Assembly (NCBI GenBank): GCA_947258785.1
Contig: CAMYJT010000011.1
Span: 62,001 to 126,000, forward strand
Source: an uncultured Gammaproteobacteria bacterium
GTDB taxonomy: Bacteria; Pseudomonadota; Gammaproteobacteria; Arenicellales; JAANXG01
Reading direction: 5' to 3'
DNA: 64,000 nt
In this document: positions 9,086 through 18,199 of the stretch, piece by piece
Layout of the letters: every line of letters starts with the position of its first letter
Numbering within the stretch: position 1 is the stretch's first letter
Notes under the pieces: generated by a model
The model's database searches: none
Seen by the model: the letters and a program-made list of their open reading frames with translations, nothing else
What the model was told of the DNA's origin: nothing
Position numbers and translations under genes: made by a program

Positions 9086-9484
9086 ATGCAGGGCGCTCGA
9101 TCGGTCTGGGTCTCCATCGCTTGGCGGGCGCCGCTGTGCTGTGCCGTGCTGATCGGCGCTACGACCACCGGCTGCACCAGTGAAGTCAGCTTTTCAAGGG
9201 ATGTCCTGCCGATCTTCCATGAACACTGCTTGTCCTGCCACCGGCCAGGCGAGTCGGGATATGAAACAAGCGGATTCAGTGTGGAGGGCTATGCAGACAT
9301 CATGCAGGGCACCCGCTACGGGGCAGTCGTCTTTCCAGGGTACAGCTACGCCAGCACGCTGCAGGTGCTGGTCGAGCACAAGGCCGATCAAACCATTAAC
9401 ATGCCCCAGGGGCAGCTGAAGCTGTCACCGCAACAAATCGAGACCATCGGCAAATGGATCGACCAGGGTGCGAAGAACAACTGA
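9086..9484 (+). CDS. Small exported monohaem c-type cytochrome
   Basis: A 132-residue exported protein with one CXXCH (CLSCH) directly after FSRDVLPIFHEH, the arrangement of the short cytochrome-c-like domains that begin 'F..DVxPIF..xCxxCH'. A hydrophobic stretch (CCAVLIGATTTGC) forms the signal; the Cys after it suggests a lipoprotein, although the lipobox lacks Leu at -3. Conserved late residues include the Met of INMPQGQLKL, a possible distal haem ligand. ATG 9086 has GAGG 8 bases upstream; GTG 9080 is the alternative. It converges with the sigma-54 regulator, 13 bp apart, so it may or may not belong to the respiratory island that begins there. Confidence 0.8.
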   Translation: MQGARSVWVSIAWRAPLCCAVLIGATTTGCTSEVSFSRDVLPIFHEHCLSCHRPGESGYETSGFSVEGYADIMQGTRYGAVVFPGYSYASTLQVLVEHKADQTINMPQGQLKLSPQQIETIGKWIDQGAKNN

Positions 9485-9497
9485 TCCGGCCGTGTTG

Positions 9498-10883
9498 CTA
9501 TTCGTTGCCGGACTTGGCGGCGTCGGCCTCGTTACGAATACCGTATTTGCGCATTTTTTCCCAGAGATTCTTGCGGCTGATGCCGAGGGCGTGGGCGGTG
9601 GTTGAGATCTGCCACGCGTTCGCCCGCAGGGCCTCCTTAATGTGCCTGTGCTCGCACTGTTCCAGATAATCCTTGAGCTGTGGTGACGCTTGGTCTGCGT
9701 CGGTGTGGACATCGTCCGTGGACGTTTTGTTATCCAGTGAGACACTGATTTCAGCAGGTCCCAGGACCGTCTGAGTCGCAAAGATGCACGCCCGTTCCAG
9801 CGTGTGCTTGAGTTCGCGGATGTTGCCCGGCCAGGCCTGTTTGCGCAGGAGTTCCTCACCCGCCGGCGCCAGCTTCCACGTCTTGTTCGACTTCCGGGCG
9901 AAACTGTTGATGAAGGTGTGCGCAAACCAGAGGATGTCGTCCACTCGATCCCGCAGTGGCGGAATGTGGATGTGTGCCACGTTGATCCGGTAGAAGAGGT
10001 CGTCCCTGAACTTCCCGGCGTCCACCATCGTCTTCAGATCCTGGTTGGTTGCGCAGATCACCCGGACATCGACGTCGATGCGCTGTTGACCACCGACGCG
10101 CTCGAATACACCATCCTGCAGCACCCGCAGCAGCTTGGCCTGCATCCCCGGCGACATGTCGCCGATCTCGTCCAAGAACAGTGTACCGCCGTCGGCGCGC
10201 TCGAATACACCCCGTCGGGACTTGATCGCCCCCGTGAACGCTCCCCGTTCGTGGCCGAACAGATTGGCCTCGAGCAGGGTCTCCGGAACCGCCGCGCAAT
10301 TGATCGAAATGAACGGCAGACGGCCGGTGTCGTCGCTGGCGTCGTGTATGTACTGCGCCACGTACTCCTTGCCGGCGCCGGAGTCACCGGTAATCAGGAC
10401 ACTGACACGGTGTTGACTCAGCACCTCGGCCATTTTCTGAATCCGCCGCATGGCGACCGAGGTGCCGAGCCGCGGCTCCAGGTCCTGCCACTCGTCGTCG
10501 ATGAACAGCGTCGGTGAGATGAACTGCAACTTCTCGATCAGTTGGTCGAGGTCGAAGGGTTTCGTGATGTAGTCGCGGGCCCCCAACTTCAACAGCCGTA
10601 CGGCCTGGTCAACGGCACCGTAACCGGTGATGAACAAGGTCGGCGGCGGCGAGTCGTGCTCGCTGCACAGCACCTGGAACAAGTCTTCGCCGTTGGTGTC
10701 GGGCAGCCGTATGTCGCTGATCAAGGCGGCGTAGGTCTGACCCCGCAACGCGGCCAGGGCACTCTCACCGTCCCGGTACCAATGGCAGTCCAGGCCCTCG
10801 AGCGTCAGCCGGTGGACCAGTGACTCGCCCATGATCGAGTCGTCTTCGATCAGGCACAGGGTCTTGTTGAGGACGGTGCTCAT
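9498..10883 (-). CDS. Sigma-54-dependent response regulator (NtrC family; R of an XSR set)
   Basis: A 461-residue activator with three domains. The receiver (about 8-125) has acidic pocket EDD and phospho-acceptor Asp57 in LISDIRLPD. The AAA+ domain (about 145-380) has Walker A GDSGAGKE and the sigma-54 contact loop GAFTGA. A C-terminal Fis-type HTH follows (ISTTAHALGISRKNLWEKM). It should turn on -24/-12 promoters. The gene overlaps the histidine kinase by ATGA, so ATG 10883 is preferred over the longer frame. With the kinase and the PhnD-like gene it reproduces the AioXSR/ArxXSR order that controls arsenite-oxidising molybdoenzymes. I infer that it binds the GTTAC-N6-GTAAC pairs at 18.4, 26.25 and 28.15 kb. 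Confidence 0.9.
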   Translation of the reverse strand: MSTVLNKTLCLIEDDSIMGESLVHRLTLEGLDCHWYRDGESALAALRGQTYAALISDIRLPDTNGEDLFQVLCSEHDSPPPTLFITGYGAVDQAVRLLKLGARDYITKPFDLDQLIEKLQFISPTLFIDDEWQDLEPRLGTSVAMRRIQKMAEVLSQHRVSVLITGDSGAGKEYVAQYIHDASDDTGRLPFISINCAAVPETLLEANLFGHERGAFTGAIKSRRGVFERADGGTLFLDEIGDMSPGMQAKLLRVLQDGVFERVGGQQRIDVDVRVICATNQDLKTMVDAGKFRDDLFYRINVAHIHIPPLRDRVDDILWFAHTFINSFARKSNKTWKLAPAGEELLRKQAWPGNIRELKHTLERACIFATQTVLGPAEISVSLDNKTSTDDVHTDADQASPQLKDYLEQCEHRHIKEALRANAWQISTTAHALGISRKNLWEKMRKYGIRNEADAAKSGNE

Positions 10884-12295
10884 ACCGCATGCTCTAAGGG
10901 CAGCCGTACCATGAAGCAGGTGTTTCCCTCCTCGCTCTGTACGAATATCTCCCCATTGAACTGTTGAACGATCTGATAGGTGACCCAAAGCCCCAGGCCC
11001 GTGCCGCCTGGGCGGTCGTGGACGAACGGTTCGAACAGCCGTTCGATTGCCTCGTTGGACACTGTGAGGCCGTCATTGGAGACACGTATTTCAAGCAGAC
11101 CGTTTTCACGAGCGACTCGGAGCGTCACTTGTCCAGCCTGTTTCGCCGCCTCGACAGCGTTCAGCGATAGGTTCATCAGCACCTGCCGGACCGGCGTGGA
11201 GGGCAGCGACAAAGGCCGGTCCAATTTATTCTCCCACACCAGATGGAGGCCTTTCTTTTGCGCGTCGGACTGGACCAACAGGCGCACGTCCTCAATGTCT
11301 TCAGGCGTGAGGTCGTGACGCTCCTGGCGCGCCTCCACCAGCAGTGCGGAGACTGTCTCGTGAATCTGCCTAAGCCCCCGCTCGAGGAGAAATACGGTCT
11401 TGTCGGTCTCCGGATCGGTGCGACCGAAACGGCGATAGGTGTTGATGGCGTTTATCATGCCGCCCAGCGGGTTGTTGATCTCATGGGCCACACCGGCGGC
11501 GAGCCGGCCGACGGCGGCAAGGCGCTCCGAGACAATGACCTGGCGCTCCAGATTCTGCTTTTCGTCCAGCTCCTGGATCATGGCACTGAAGCTCTGACCG
11601 AGATGGCCGATTTCATCGTCCCGCTCGGAAGGTTGATAATCGATGCTCACCAGCGGCTCCCGCCCGACCCGGCTCATCGACTCCGACAATTCGGCCAGCG
11701 GCTCCGCAGTTTGCTTGCCGATCCACCAACTGATCGGGATCAGGAACAGCATGACAATCAACGAGGTGATGCCGACCCGCCTGGCGATATTGATGAGATG
11801 GGGACGGAAGATGCTGTGGGGATAGCCGATGATCAAATTCGCGATCTGGATACCGTCATCGACAACCGGGATGACCACGTACACACGCGCGTCTTCCGGC
11901 CGCTCGTGGAAAAAGGGCGTCAGCGATCCATGGCGGTCGATTGCGGTCTGCAGGTGAGCCAATTCCGGGCCGTTGGCTGTCAGTTCACTCAACATTGTGA
12001 ATTGCGCGGGCTTGTTGGAGACAAATACGCGATTTGCCTCGTCCAGAACGATGAATATCCTGGAACCCGCGGAACGCAGCACCTGATAGGCCCGCCACAC
12101 GTCGTCGTGTTTCAACGGCGCCACCAGGGTGTTGGCGAGCACTGTGCCGAGTTCAACCGAACTTCTAAACAGATCGTTTCGGACTTCCTCATAGGACCGC
12201 CAGATCAGCACGCCGCCGATGACCAGGCTGGTCAGCAGGATGGCGAGACTGAGGTTAATAGGTATTTTGTACCGAAGACTGATTCTGCCGAACAC
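10880..12295 (-). CDS. Membrane sensor histidine kinase (S of an XSR set)
   Basis: A 471-residue kinase. TM1 lies at about 13-32, a periplasmic sensor region at about 35-170 and TM2 at about 175-192. A HAMP segment (about 195-245) leads to the dimerisation H-box with phospho-acceptor His271 (GVAHEINNPLGG) and a HATPase domain with an N-box (LMNLSLNAVEAAKQ) and a G-rich lid (GGTGLGLWVTYQIV). It is a NtrB-type partner for the sigma-54 regulator, which overlaps its stop. Its own start overlaps the upstream PhnD-like gene by 41 bp, so the three are translated as a unit. The periplasmic loop probably contacts that binding protein, as AioS does AioX. Confidence 0.9.
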   Translation of the reverse strand: MFGRISLRYKIPINLSLAILLTSLVIGGVLIWRSYEEVRNDLFRSSVELGTVLANTLVAPLKHDDVWRAYQVLRSAGSRIFIVLDEANRVFVSNKPAQFTMLSELTANGPELAHLQTAIDRHGSLTPFFHERPEDARVYVVIPVVDDGIQIANLIIGYPHSIFRPHLINIARRVGITSLIVMLFLIPISWWIGKQTAEPLAELSESMSRVGREPLVSIDYQPSERDDEIGHLGQSFSAMIQELDEKQNLERQVIVSERLAAVGRLAAGVAHEINNPLGGMINAINTYRRFGRTDPETDKTVFLLERGLRQIHETVSALLVEARQERHDLTPEDIEDVRLLVQSDAQKKGLHLVWENKLDRPLSLPSTPVRQVLMNLSLNAVEAAKQAGQVTLRVARENGLLEIRVSNDGLTVSNEAIERLFEPFVHDRPGGTGLGLWVTYQIVQQFNGEIFVQSEEGNTCFMVRLPLEHAV

Positions 12296-13163
12296 TGAGC
12301 TCAGCCCCGGCCATATAGGCCACGTTATCCTTGATTCCCTCGTACAGTTCCGGCGTTCCGGCCACGAAACTGTCCAGATTCAGCTCGCGCAGCATTGCAA
12401 CTCCATCGGGTTCATCCTTCATTTTCAACATGACGTACCGTAACAAGCGAACGTCGTCCTCCGGTAGTGTATGGTTCACCACCAAGGGAGGAAATCCGAA
12501 CTTTTTCGATTTGTTCACGATGCGGGTGCGCTTGGCGAGTTCGGGATGAAACCGCAGCAGGGTATCCCAGACGTACCCGTCGACGGCGCCGCCGTCGGCA
12601 AGCCCTTCGGCGACGGCGAGCACGACGTCGTAATGCGCCCAGGCAAAGAAGGTGCGGCTAAAGAATGTGTCTGGATTGTGATCCGCCCGGCGCAACGCCA
12701 CGCGCGGCACCAGGTAACCGGAGTTCGAGTCGGGGTCCGAGTAGGCGAACACTTTGCCCTGCAGATCCGTGATGTGTTTGGTCTTACGATCGCCGGCGGG
12801 GACGATTAGATAGGATTGGTACAGCGGTTCGCCTTGATACAGCGGCACGGCCAGCAGGGTAAAACGGTCCGCGTAGCGGACGTATGGAAAACCGCAGATC
12901 CATGCGGATTGGATCTCCTGGGTCAGGAGCAGATCGATGATCTCCCGGTAGGTCTGCCGATGCACGAATTGGACCGGACGCCCCAGTCGTTTTTCGAGAT
13001 AGCGCTGCCAAATCCGCAATATAGACAGCTTGTTGTCCAGGAACACCGGTGTCAGGCCGATCTTCAACGGCGTATCAAGCCGTCCTTCGTCCGCCGCACC
13101 GCTGCGGCTCAGCACGATGCACAGGGCAAGGAGTACCAACCCGATGCGGCAGTAAGCATGCAT
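12255..13163 (-). CDS. PhnD/AioX-like periplasmic oxyanion-sensing protein (X of an XSR set)
   Basis: A 302-residue exported binding protein of the phosphate/phosphonate (PhnD) type. The signal is at 1-24 (ending SGAAD), then LKIGLTPVFLDNKL opens lobe one. WICGFPYVRYADRF is the loop that lines the cleft, and SDPDSNSGYLVPR is the ligand-side serine-rich helix. The mature protein has a single cysteine, Cys90 in WICGFPY. In AioX of Agrobacterium a single essential Cys is needed for arsenite response, so a thiol-dependent ligand is possible here. ATG 13163 is chosen over GTG 13196. It overlaps the kinase gene by 41 bp. TtrS has a related domain, so a sulfur oxyanion is the main alternative. Confidence 0.85.
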   Translation of the reverse strand: MHAYCRIGLVLLALCIVLSRSGAADEGRLDTPLKIGLTPVFLDNKLSILRIWQRYLEKRLGRPVQFVHRQTYREIIDLLLTQEIQSAWICGFPYVRYADRFTLLAVPLYQGEPLYQSYLIVPAGDRKTKHITDLQGKVFAYSDPDSNSGYLVPRVALRRADHNPDTFFSRTFFAWAHYDVVLAVAEGLADGGAVDGYVWDTLLRFHPELAKRTRIVNKSKKFGFPPLVVNHTLPEDDVRLLRYVMLKMKDEPDGVAMLRELNLDSFVAGTPELYEGIKDNVAYMAGAELSVRQNQSSVQNTY

Positions 13164-13223
13164 ACGCCAAATGCCCTCTGTGTAAAAGCCCGTCACTATG
13201 CTACTCCTGTTCTTGCCGTGCGC

Positions 13224-13349
13224 CTACGCCGGTCGTCCCGCACACCACAGCGCCGCAATCGGGATATTTCCACCGGTCTGCCGCCGTGTCTGCACCGGGT
13301 CGTTGGTGTGGATCGCCACCATACCGGGGCTGTGGTCGACATCGTGCAT
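13224..13349 (-). CDS. Possible 41-residue coupled small ORF
   Basis: A short frame (MHDVDHSPGMVAIHTNDPV...) starts at an ATG that shares its A with the TAA of the GNAT gene (TAATG), with GGGGAG eight bases upstream. That is a good translational-coupling signal. It ends 60 bp before the PhnD-like start. No family is recognised, and it could equally be chance in the 185-bp gap between the two genes. Confidence 0.3.
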   Translation of the reverse strand: MHDVDHSPGMVAIHTNDPVQTRRQTGGNIPIAALWCAGRPA

Positions 13350-13960
13350 TATTGCTCCCCAGCTGGTCCCGGCGGCGGAACGCGGTAGCGCATGATCGGC
13401 CGAACGTCGACGCGTCGGGCCACTTCCACAAAGCCGGCGGCGGTGTAGATGGACTCGAGTCCGGTCCAGGTCACGGCCACGGGGAGGCGTTGGCCGTGGC
13501 TGCGTGGACTGATGGGATAACCCTCTACGATCTTTGCACCGCATTGCACGGCATAGGCCACGGCCCCTCTAAGCAGTTCTGCAGACAATCCCTGCCGCCG
13601 ATACCGTTTCGTGAGATACAGGCACGCGACCGACCAGACCGGCCGCCCGTCGACGCTCGCCAACAGTTCGGAGACCTCGAGTCCGCACAAGTCTCGGCGC
13701 GGTCCCACCGAGCACCAGCCCACTGGCTCAGCGTTCAGGTAGGCGATGACGCCGAATACGCGTCTATCGCGGATGCCCGCGCGCAGTGCGGACTTGTTCG
13801 ATTCACCCCGCGCAGATTCGAATTGGGCCCGCGGCACCCGCCAGCGCATGCACCAACACCCGTGACTGGCCCCCCGTACGCCGAACACGGTGCACAGATC
13901 GTCCCAGCGTTCCACCGTCACCGGGTGACAGTCGAGGCAGGCGGCGGTGTCGTGAGTCAC
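13349..13960 (-). CDS. GNAT-family N-acetyltransferase
   Basis: A 203-residue GNAT. The N-terminus with CWCMRWRVPRAQFES belongs to a group of GNATs that start with a GCWCM-like block. FGVIAYLNAEPVGWCSVGPR forms the central strands, and the acetyl-CoA pyrophosphate loop is RYRRQGLSAELLRGA (R/Q-x-x-G-x-G/A pattern). The end YTAAGFVEVARR is the usual beta-7 strand. I chose GTG 13960, with GAGG 5-8 bases upstream; the frame is open further but not protein-like. It lies between the TorD-like gene and the XSR set. Acetylation of an antibiotic or a metalloid-organic compound is only a guess from the family. Confidence 0.75.
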   Translation of the reverse strand: MTHDTAACLDCHPVTVERWDDLCTVFGVRGASHGCWCMRWRVPRAQFESARGESNKSALRAGIRDRRVFGVIAYLNAEPVGWCSVGPRRDLCGLEVSELLASVDGRPVWSVACLYLTKRYRRQGLSAELLRGAVAYAVQCGAKIVEGYPISPRSHGQRLPVAVTWTGLESIYTAAGFVEVARRVDVRPIMRYRVPPPGPAGEQ

Positions 13961-14180
13961 TGCCTCGGCCCGACGATGACCACGTGGGACGATACGGTGG
14001 CCGCCGCGTCGTGCCAACAACCGCACGCCCAAGCCGGCAACAGTTGCGCCCAGCCGAGGCCGATCATGTGTTTCACCGGTATGAATTGAGTGTCGATCGC
14101 ATCGGAAACCCGGGCACCGCCACAGCTGAACATCGACACTGGTACTGCGGCAGTCCCGGCTCACCTCCAGTGTAGCAGGG

Positions 14181-14852
14181 CTACTGGGGGGAGTCGCCTC
14201 GGGCGACTCTCAGCCGCACGTCGATGTCCGCCGCTTCGGAGTCGAGAAAATCCATTGTCAGACGCGCCACCTCCCGATAAAACGGCAACTCTGCGACGTC
14301 GATGATCCGGGAACAAAAGGCCGGCACCCACTTGGCGAGGTGCTCGGTCATGAACTGGCGCTGATAGGCGAGACTGTTCGCGGCCTCGTCCGTTTCCCCT
14401 TTCTCCCAGGCGGCGCCTTCCCTTCTGGCGAGCTCGGCCATGAGCTCCAACTCGACACTGATATGATCAGGGATCCCACTGAACTCCTCGGCGTATTCGA
14501 AACCGAGGGCATTCACGAACTTGCGCACCGTCACGGTCTCCGGACCCCACAGGTTTCCGCCTTTCGGGAGATGCACCGATTCATGGGGCGAGATGTGTTC
14601 ACCCGGGCCCAAAAACAGCGCCGCGAATTCCACTGCAAGATCGCGCAACACCTCCTGATCGGGGCCTCGCAACAGATGGTCATCCAGCGTGATGCCGGCA
14701 TCCGTCAACGTCTCGCGCAGCTCCGCAGAACGAAGTTGCGCGAGAAAATGCTCTGACACCTCTTTCCGGAAAACAGCGGCGAGGAAGCCATAGAGGCTGC
14801 TCACCTCTATGGCCGTCCTCGCCAAACCATCGGAGGAACTGTCCGCCGACAT
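14181..14852 (-). CDS. TorD/DmsD-family molybdoenzyme chaperone
   Basis: About 223 residues, all-helical, with the TorD family blocks: YGFLAAVFRKEVS near the N-terminus, LAVEFAALFLGPGEHISPHESVH (family core E-F..LF.....PYES), FSGIPDHISVELELMAEL (the H-x-x-x-E-L core) and FMTEHLAKWVPAFC. Such chaperones bind the Tat signal of a DMSO-reductase-family catalytic subunit until the cofactor is inserted. It is 28 bp after the first molybdopterin subunit gene, its obvious client. It may also serve the second one, since no other TorD gene is present. ATG 14852 is given; a TTG at 14873, nearer the preceding stop, is the alternative. Confidence 0.85.
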   Translation of the reverse strand: MSADSSSDGLARTAIEVSSLYGFLAAVFRKEVSEHFLAQLRSAELRETLTDAGITLDDHLLRGPDQEVLRDLAVEFAALFLGPGEHISPHESVHLPKGGNLWGPETVTVRKFVNALGFEYAEEFSGIPDHISVELELMAELARREGAAWEKGETDEAANSLAYQRQFMTEHLAKWVPAFCSRIIDVAELPFYREVARLTMDFLDSEAADIDVRLRVARGDSPQ

Positions 14853-14880
14853 TGTCGCGTTTGTCGCGACCAACGGTCTT

Positions 14881-17394
14881 TTACACCCTGGTGACTTGCA
14901 CCACCGTATCCATCCACCGCTGTTGGCCGTTGATGGGATCCGGCGAATTCGGAATCACCCAGTTTGGATGCACACCGTTTTCGTTCCACCACTTCATCTT
15001 GAAGTCACGATCGCCCCGCTCTTCGTCCGTAAACGGTGCCCGGCGGCCCGAAGCGTAACGACCATAAGCCCAGTGGCCGCAGTGATGCGAGATTGCGACC
15101 ACGCCGGGGATGATCGCCTCGGTCACCCGCGCTTTGGTGACCATCTCGCCGACGGCCGAGGTGACCTTGATGCGATCACCATCATAGATACCGCGGGCCT
15201 TGGCGGTGACCGGATTAATCCACGCCGGATTGTTGTGGTACACCTCCGCCAGGTACTTGCAGTTCATGGTGCGCGAATGCGTTTGCGCCGCGTGCTTGAA
15301 GGTGGTCAGGACCAGGTCGTCCGGGCCCATCTTCTGGTGCTCGGGAATCTCCATCCAGGTCGGGAACGGGTTGTAGCCCTTTGCTTTCAGGAGCGGCGAC
15401 CAGAGTTCCAGGTAGCCCGACTTGTTGACCTTATCCGGGCCGAAGCCGGAAAACACGCCGTGCGGCATTTTCTGGGCCACGTACTTCTTGTACGCGCCCT
15501 TGGTGGCCACATAGCCCTTCTTCGCGTCCGCCTCGCTGGCAGGCTTCCAGTAGACGCCGGACTCCTTGTCCAGTACCACGCCCTTCGCCATGTACACCGA
15601 TTCCGGAACCGGGCGGTTGTAGACCTGCTGCTGCGGCTTGGCGTTCTTGTCGTGCCAGACACCGTGCTTTTTCATGTACTCGAATCCGCCGGCCTCCTTG
15701 ACCCCCGGGGTGTTTTCGCACGCCAGGCGCACGTAGTCCTCGTGCGACTTCGCCTCGCCCATGTCGATACCGAGCCGTTTGGCCAGGTCGAAGACCACAT
15801 CCGAGAAGTCGCGCGCCTCGCCCATCGGCTTGGTGAACGGCTGGCGGATGTAGAATTCGCCGATCTGCGCCGGGTCGACCATGTCCTCGGCGGTCCAGCG
15901 CTCGGTATACGGCGTATCGGGCAGGATCAGGTCGGCGTACATCGTCGAGTCGCCATAGAACGGGTCCACGGCGACGACGAACGGCATCAGCTTCTCGTCC
16001 TTGAGGATCTCGATGCATTCGCCGACGTTGCCGTTGGCGTAGGCCGGCGTCCAGCAGTACTCGATGTACATATCGGGCCGGCCGTTGCGACCGTCCTTGA
16101 TCAGCGGCAACACCATCTCGGCGACGTGGTGGGTTGGGTAGGCGACCTGCCCCGGGAAGCCGTCGAAGATGTCGATCTTCTTGATCTTCTTCGCTTTGGG
16201 GATCTTTGGCCACTTCCAACCGGCGCCGACCGCTTTCATGCGCGTGCCCGGCTTGTCCATCTGGCCGGTGACCGCGCACAGCAGCTGCGCCAGGCGCTCG
16301 CCCTCGTTGCCGTTGTAGTGGGCGACCAGACCGCGGTAGGACACCAGCACCGAGGGCTTGGTGGTCGCGAACTTGCGGGCCAGCGCGGTGATCTTGCTGG
16401 CCGGCACGCCGCTGATCTTCTCGGCCCACGCCGGCGTGTAGTCCTTGACGCCCGCCTTGATCGCGGCGATCTTGGTCGGCACGTCGGCGTTGATGTCCTC
16501 GGTGACGCGGGTGTACTTGAGGAACTCCTCGCCGTCACCCTTGTACAGTCCCTCGCTCATGACCACGTTGATCATCGCGGCGATGACGGCCGCGTCGGTG
16601 CCCGGCTTGACCGGCACCCACTCCTTCGACTTGGCCGCGGTGTTCGACAGCCGCACGTCGAAGGTGACCATCTCCACGCCCTTTTCGGCCATCGCCCACA
16701 GCAGGCGATGCGCCGTCGGAATGTGGTTGGTGTGGGTCTCCAGGACATTGCTGCCGAAGTTGATCACGAACTTGGTATTGTCAAAGTCCCAGTTGTCGTA
16801 GTGACCGCCCCAGGTCAGCTCCTGCGCGGTCCACTTGCCGCCCTCGCAGAGCGCCGTGTGGTTACCGATGCTGCCGGTGCCGTAGGCCTTGAAAAAGCCG
16901 CTGATCGTCTTCGAGTGGCTCGCCTTGGCGCGGCCGTAGTGATAGACGACCTTCTCCGGTGTGCCGGCGTCGCGGTTCTTCTTCATCCGCGCCGCGATCA
17001 TGTCAAGGGCGTCGTCCCACGAGATGCGTTCCCACTGGCCGGAACCCCGCTCACCGACGCGCTTCATCGGATACAGCAGGCGATCCGGGTCGTAGGTGTG
17101 GTTGACCCCGCCCTGACCCTTCGCGCACATCACACCTTCGGTGCGGATCGAGTTGACGTTGGATTCGATCTTCACCAGCCGGCCGTCCTCGACGTAGCCC
17201 ATGCTGGCGCAACGCGTCACACACTGCCAACACGCGCTGGGAATGGCCTGGCGGGACTTACCGGTGCTCGGTGAGAAACCCTTGTTCCCCCATTGCGGCA
17301 GGTCCTTAGCCGCTTGGACGTTGAGACAGGCCCCGCCGGCAACGGTTGTCGTGGCAGCGGCGCCGAGTTTCAGAAAGTTTCGACGATTTAACAT
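14881..17394 (-). CDS. Molybdopterin oxidoreductase catalytic subunit A' (DMSO reductase family)
   Basis: An 837-residue periplasmic catalytic subunit. It has a Tat signal (MLNRRNFLKLGAAATTTVAGG), a [4Fe-4S] motif C55-x2-C58-x3-C62-x27-C90, and the candidate Mo-ligand Cys183 in GNHTALCEGGKW. Its later MGD-binding end is INPVTAKARGIYDGDRIKV. The x27 spacing and size (about 840) match the PsrA/PhsA/ArrA/ArxA branch rather than TtrA (about 1000) or NarG. ATG 17394 follows AGGGGAGG. It lies 13 bp after its FeS partner and before TorD. Conserved blocks such as GGHYDNWDFDNT are shared with the 19518-22085 paralogue. The substrate cannot be read; the XSR context points to an oxyanion. Confidence 0.9.
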   Translation of the reverse strand: MLNRRNFLKLGAAATTTVAGGACLNVQAAKDLPQWGNKGFSPSTGKSRQAIPSACWQCVTRCASMGYVEDGRLVKIESNVNSIRTEGVMCAKGQGGVNHTYDPDRLLYPMKRVGERGSGQWERISWDDALDMIAARMKKNRDAGTPEKVVYHYGRAKASHSKTISGFFKAYGTGSIGNHTALCEGGKWTAQELTWGGHYDNWDFDNTKFVINFGSNVLETHTNHIPTAHRLLWAMAEKGVEMVTFDVRLSNTAAKSKEWVPVKPGTDAAVIAAMINVVMSEGLYKGDGEEFLKYTRVTEDINADVPTKIAAIKAGVKDYTPAWAEKISGVPASKITALARKFATTKPSVLVSYRGLVAHYNGNEGERLAQLLCAVTGQMDKPGTRMKAVGAGWKWPKIPKAKKIKKIDIFDGFPGQVAYPTHHVAEMVLPLIKDGRNGRPDMYIEYCWTPAYANGNVGECIEILKDEKLMPFVVAVDPFYGDSTMYADLILPDTPYTERWTAEDMVDPAQIGEFYIRQPFTKPMGEARDFSDVVFDLAKRLGIDMGEAKSHEDYVRLACENTPGVKEAGGFEYMKKHGVWHDKNAKPQQQVYNRPVPESVYMAKGVVLDKESGVYWKPASEADAKKGYVATKGAYKKYVAQKMPHGVFSGFGPDKVNKSGYLELWSPLLKAKGYNPFPTWMEIPEHQKMGPDDLVLTTFKHAAQTHSRTMNCKYLAEVYHNNPAWINPVTAKARGIYDGDRIKVTSAVGEMVTKARVTEAIIPGVVAISHHCGHWAYGRYASGRRAPFTDEERGDRDFKMKWWNENGVHPNWVIPNSPDPINGQQRWMDTVVQVTRV

Positions 17395-17407
17395 GGCTAC
17401 ACCTCCC

Positions 17408-18199
17408 CTAAGCCCAACGTTTGCTGGAACGCTCGTTGCGATGCGTATCCAGTCGGAAGTACTGATCGGCCTTCGGGTCCTTCTTTGCCTCGATATAATC
17501 CGCATCGATGTAGAAGACGCTCGGCTTGGTCTTCTTCTCGCGCATCAGCACCGTCGTATCGTACTCGTCGACAAGCTTGGCCACCGCGCTGGTCGGGTCG
17601 TTGAGATCACCGAAGATACGTGCCTTGCCTTGACAGGTGTTGACACATGACGGTTGCACGCCCTGGGAGATGCGATGCAGGCAGAAATCGCACTTGTCGG
17701 CGACACCGTTGCCCTTGGTCTTGACCGGATCGCCCTTGAACGGATTCATGAAGCGCGCATCATAGGGGCAAGCCTCAAGGCATTTGGCACATCCGATACA
17801 CAGGCCATCATCGACCACGACGATGCCGTCTTCTTCGCGCTTATAGGTGGCCTTCTTGGGCTCGGTGGGACACACGTCGACACAGGGCGGCTCCGAGCAC
17901 TGGTTGCACAAGCGCGGCAGCATGCGGCGCTCGACGTTCGGGTACGTGCCCACTTCAATGTGTTCAACCCACGAGCGTACCGCTCCCAGGGGCACTTCGA
18001 ACTCCGCTTTGCAGGCGATGCTGCACGCTTGGCAGCCGGAGCAGCGCCGCGTATCGATGACCATGGCGTAGCGCACTTCTTGCTTGGCGGCGCGCGCGGC
18101 CATCGGCGCCGCGGCAACCACCGTGACGCCGGCCGTCACCGCCCCGACGCGTTTTAACATCTGCCGACGCGTCATCGTCGGCGCAGAGACTGTCGTCAT
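17408..18199 (-). CDS. Four-cluster ferredoxin subunit B' (PsrB/TtrB/ArxB type)
   Basis: A 263-residue electron-transfer subunit with a twin-arginine start (TRRQMLKRVGAVTAG). It has four Cys groups in the order of DmsB/PsrB proteins: CSGCQACSIACK, CNQCSEPPCVDVCP, CIGCAKCLEACP, and CDFCLHRI...CVNTC. It should relay electrons between the A' molybdoenzyme and a membrane or cytochrome partner. GAGGAGG precedes the ATG at 18199. It is the first gene of the unit controlled by the sigma-54 promoter at 18306-18321. This unit has no NrfD gene of its own, so it may share the membrane subunit at 22096-23103 or use a soluble cytochrome. Confidence 0.9.
   Translation of the reverse strand: MTTVSAPTMTRRQMLKRVGAVTAGVTVVAAAPMAARAAKQEVRYAMVIDTRRCSGCQACSIACKAEFEVPLGAVRSWVEHIEVGTYPNVERRMLPRLCNQCSEPPCVDVCPTEPKKATYKREEDGIVVVDDGLCIGCAKCLEACPYDARFMNPFKGDPVKTKGNGVADKCDFCLHRISQGVQPSCVNTCQGKARIFGDLNDPTSAVAKLVDEYDTTVLMREKKTKPSVFYIDADYIEAKKDPKADQYFRLDTHRNERSSKRWA

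Noticed and set aside
14809-17274. Long open frame on the plus strand opposite the A' molybdoenzyme (and a similar one opposite A)
   Set aside because: It is antisense to a clearly coding gene with Tat, FeS and Mo motifs; the product is an Arg/His/Leu-rich shadow without domains.
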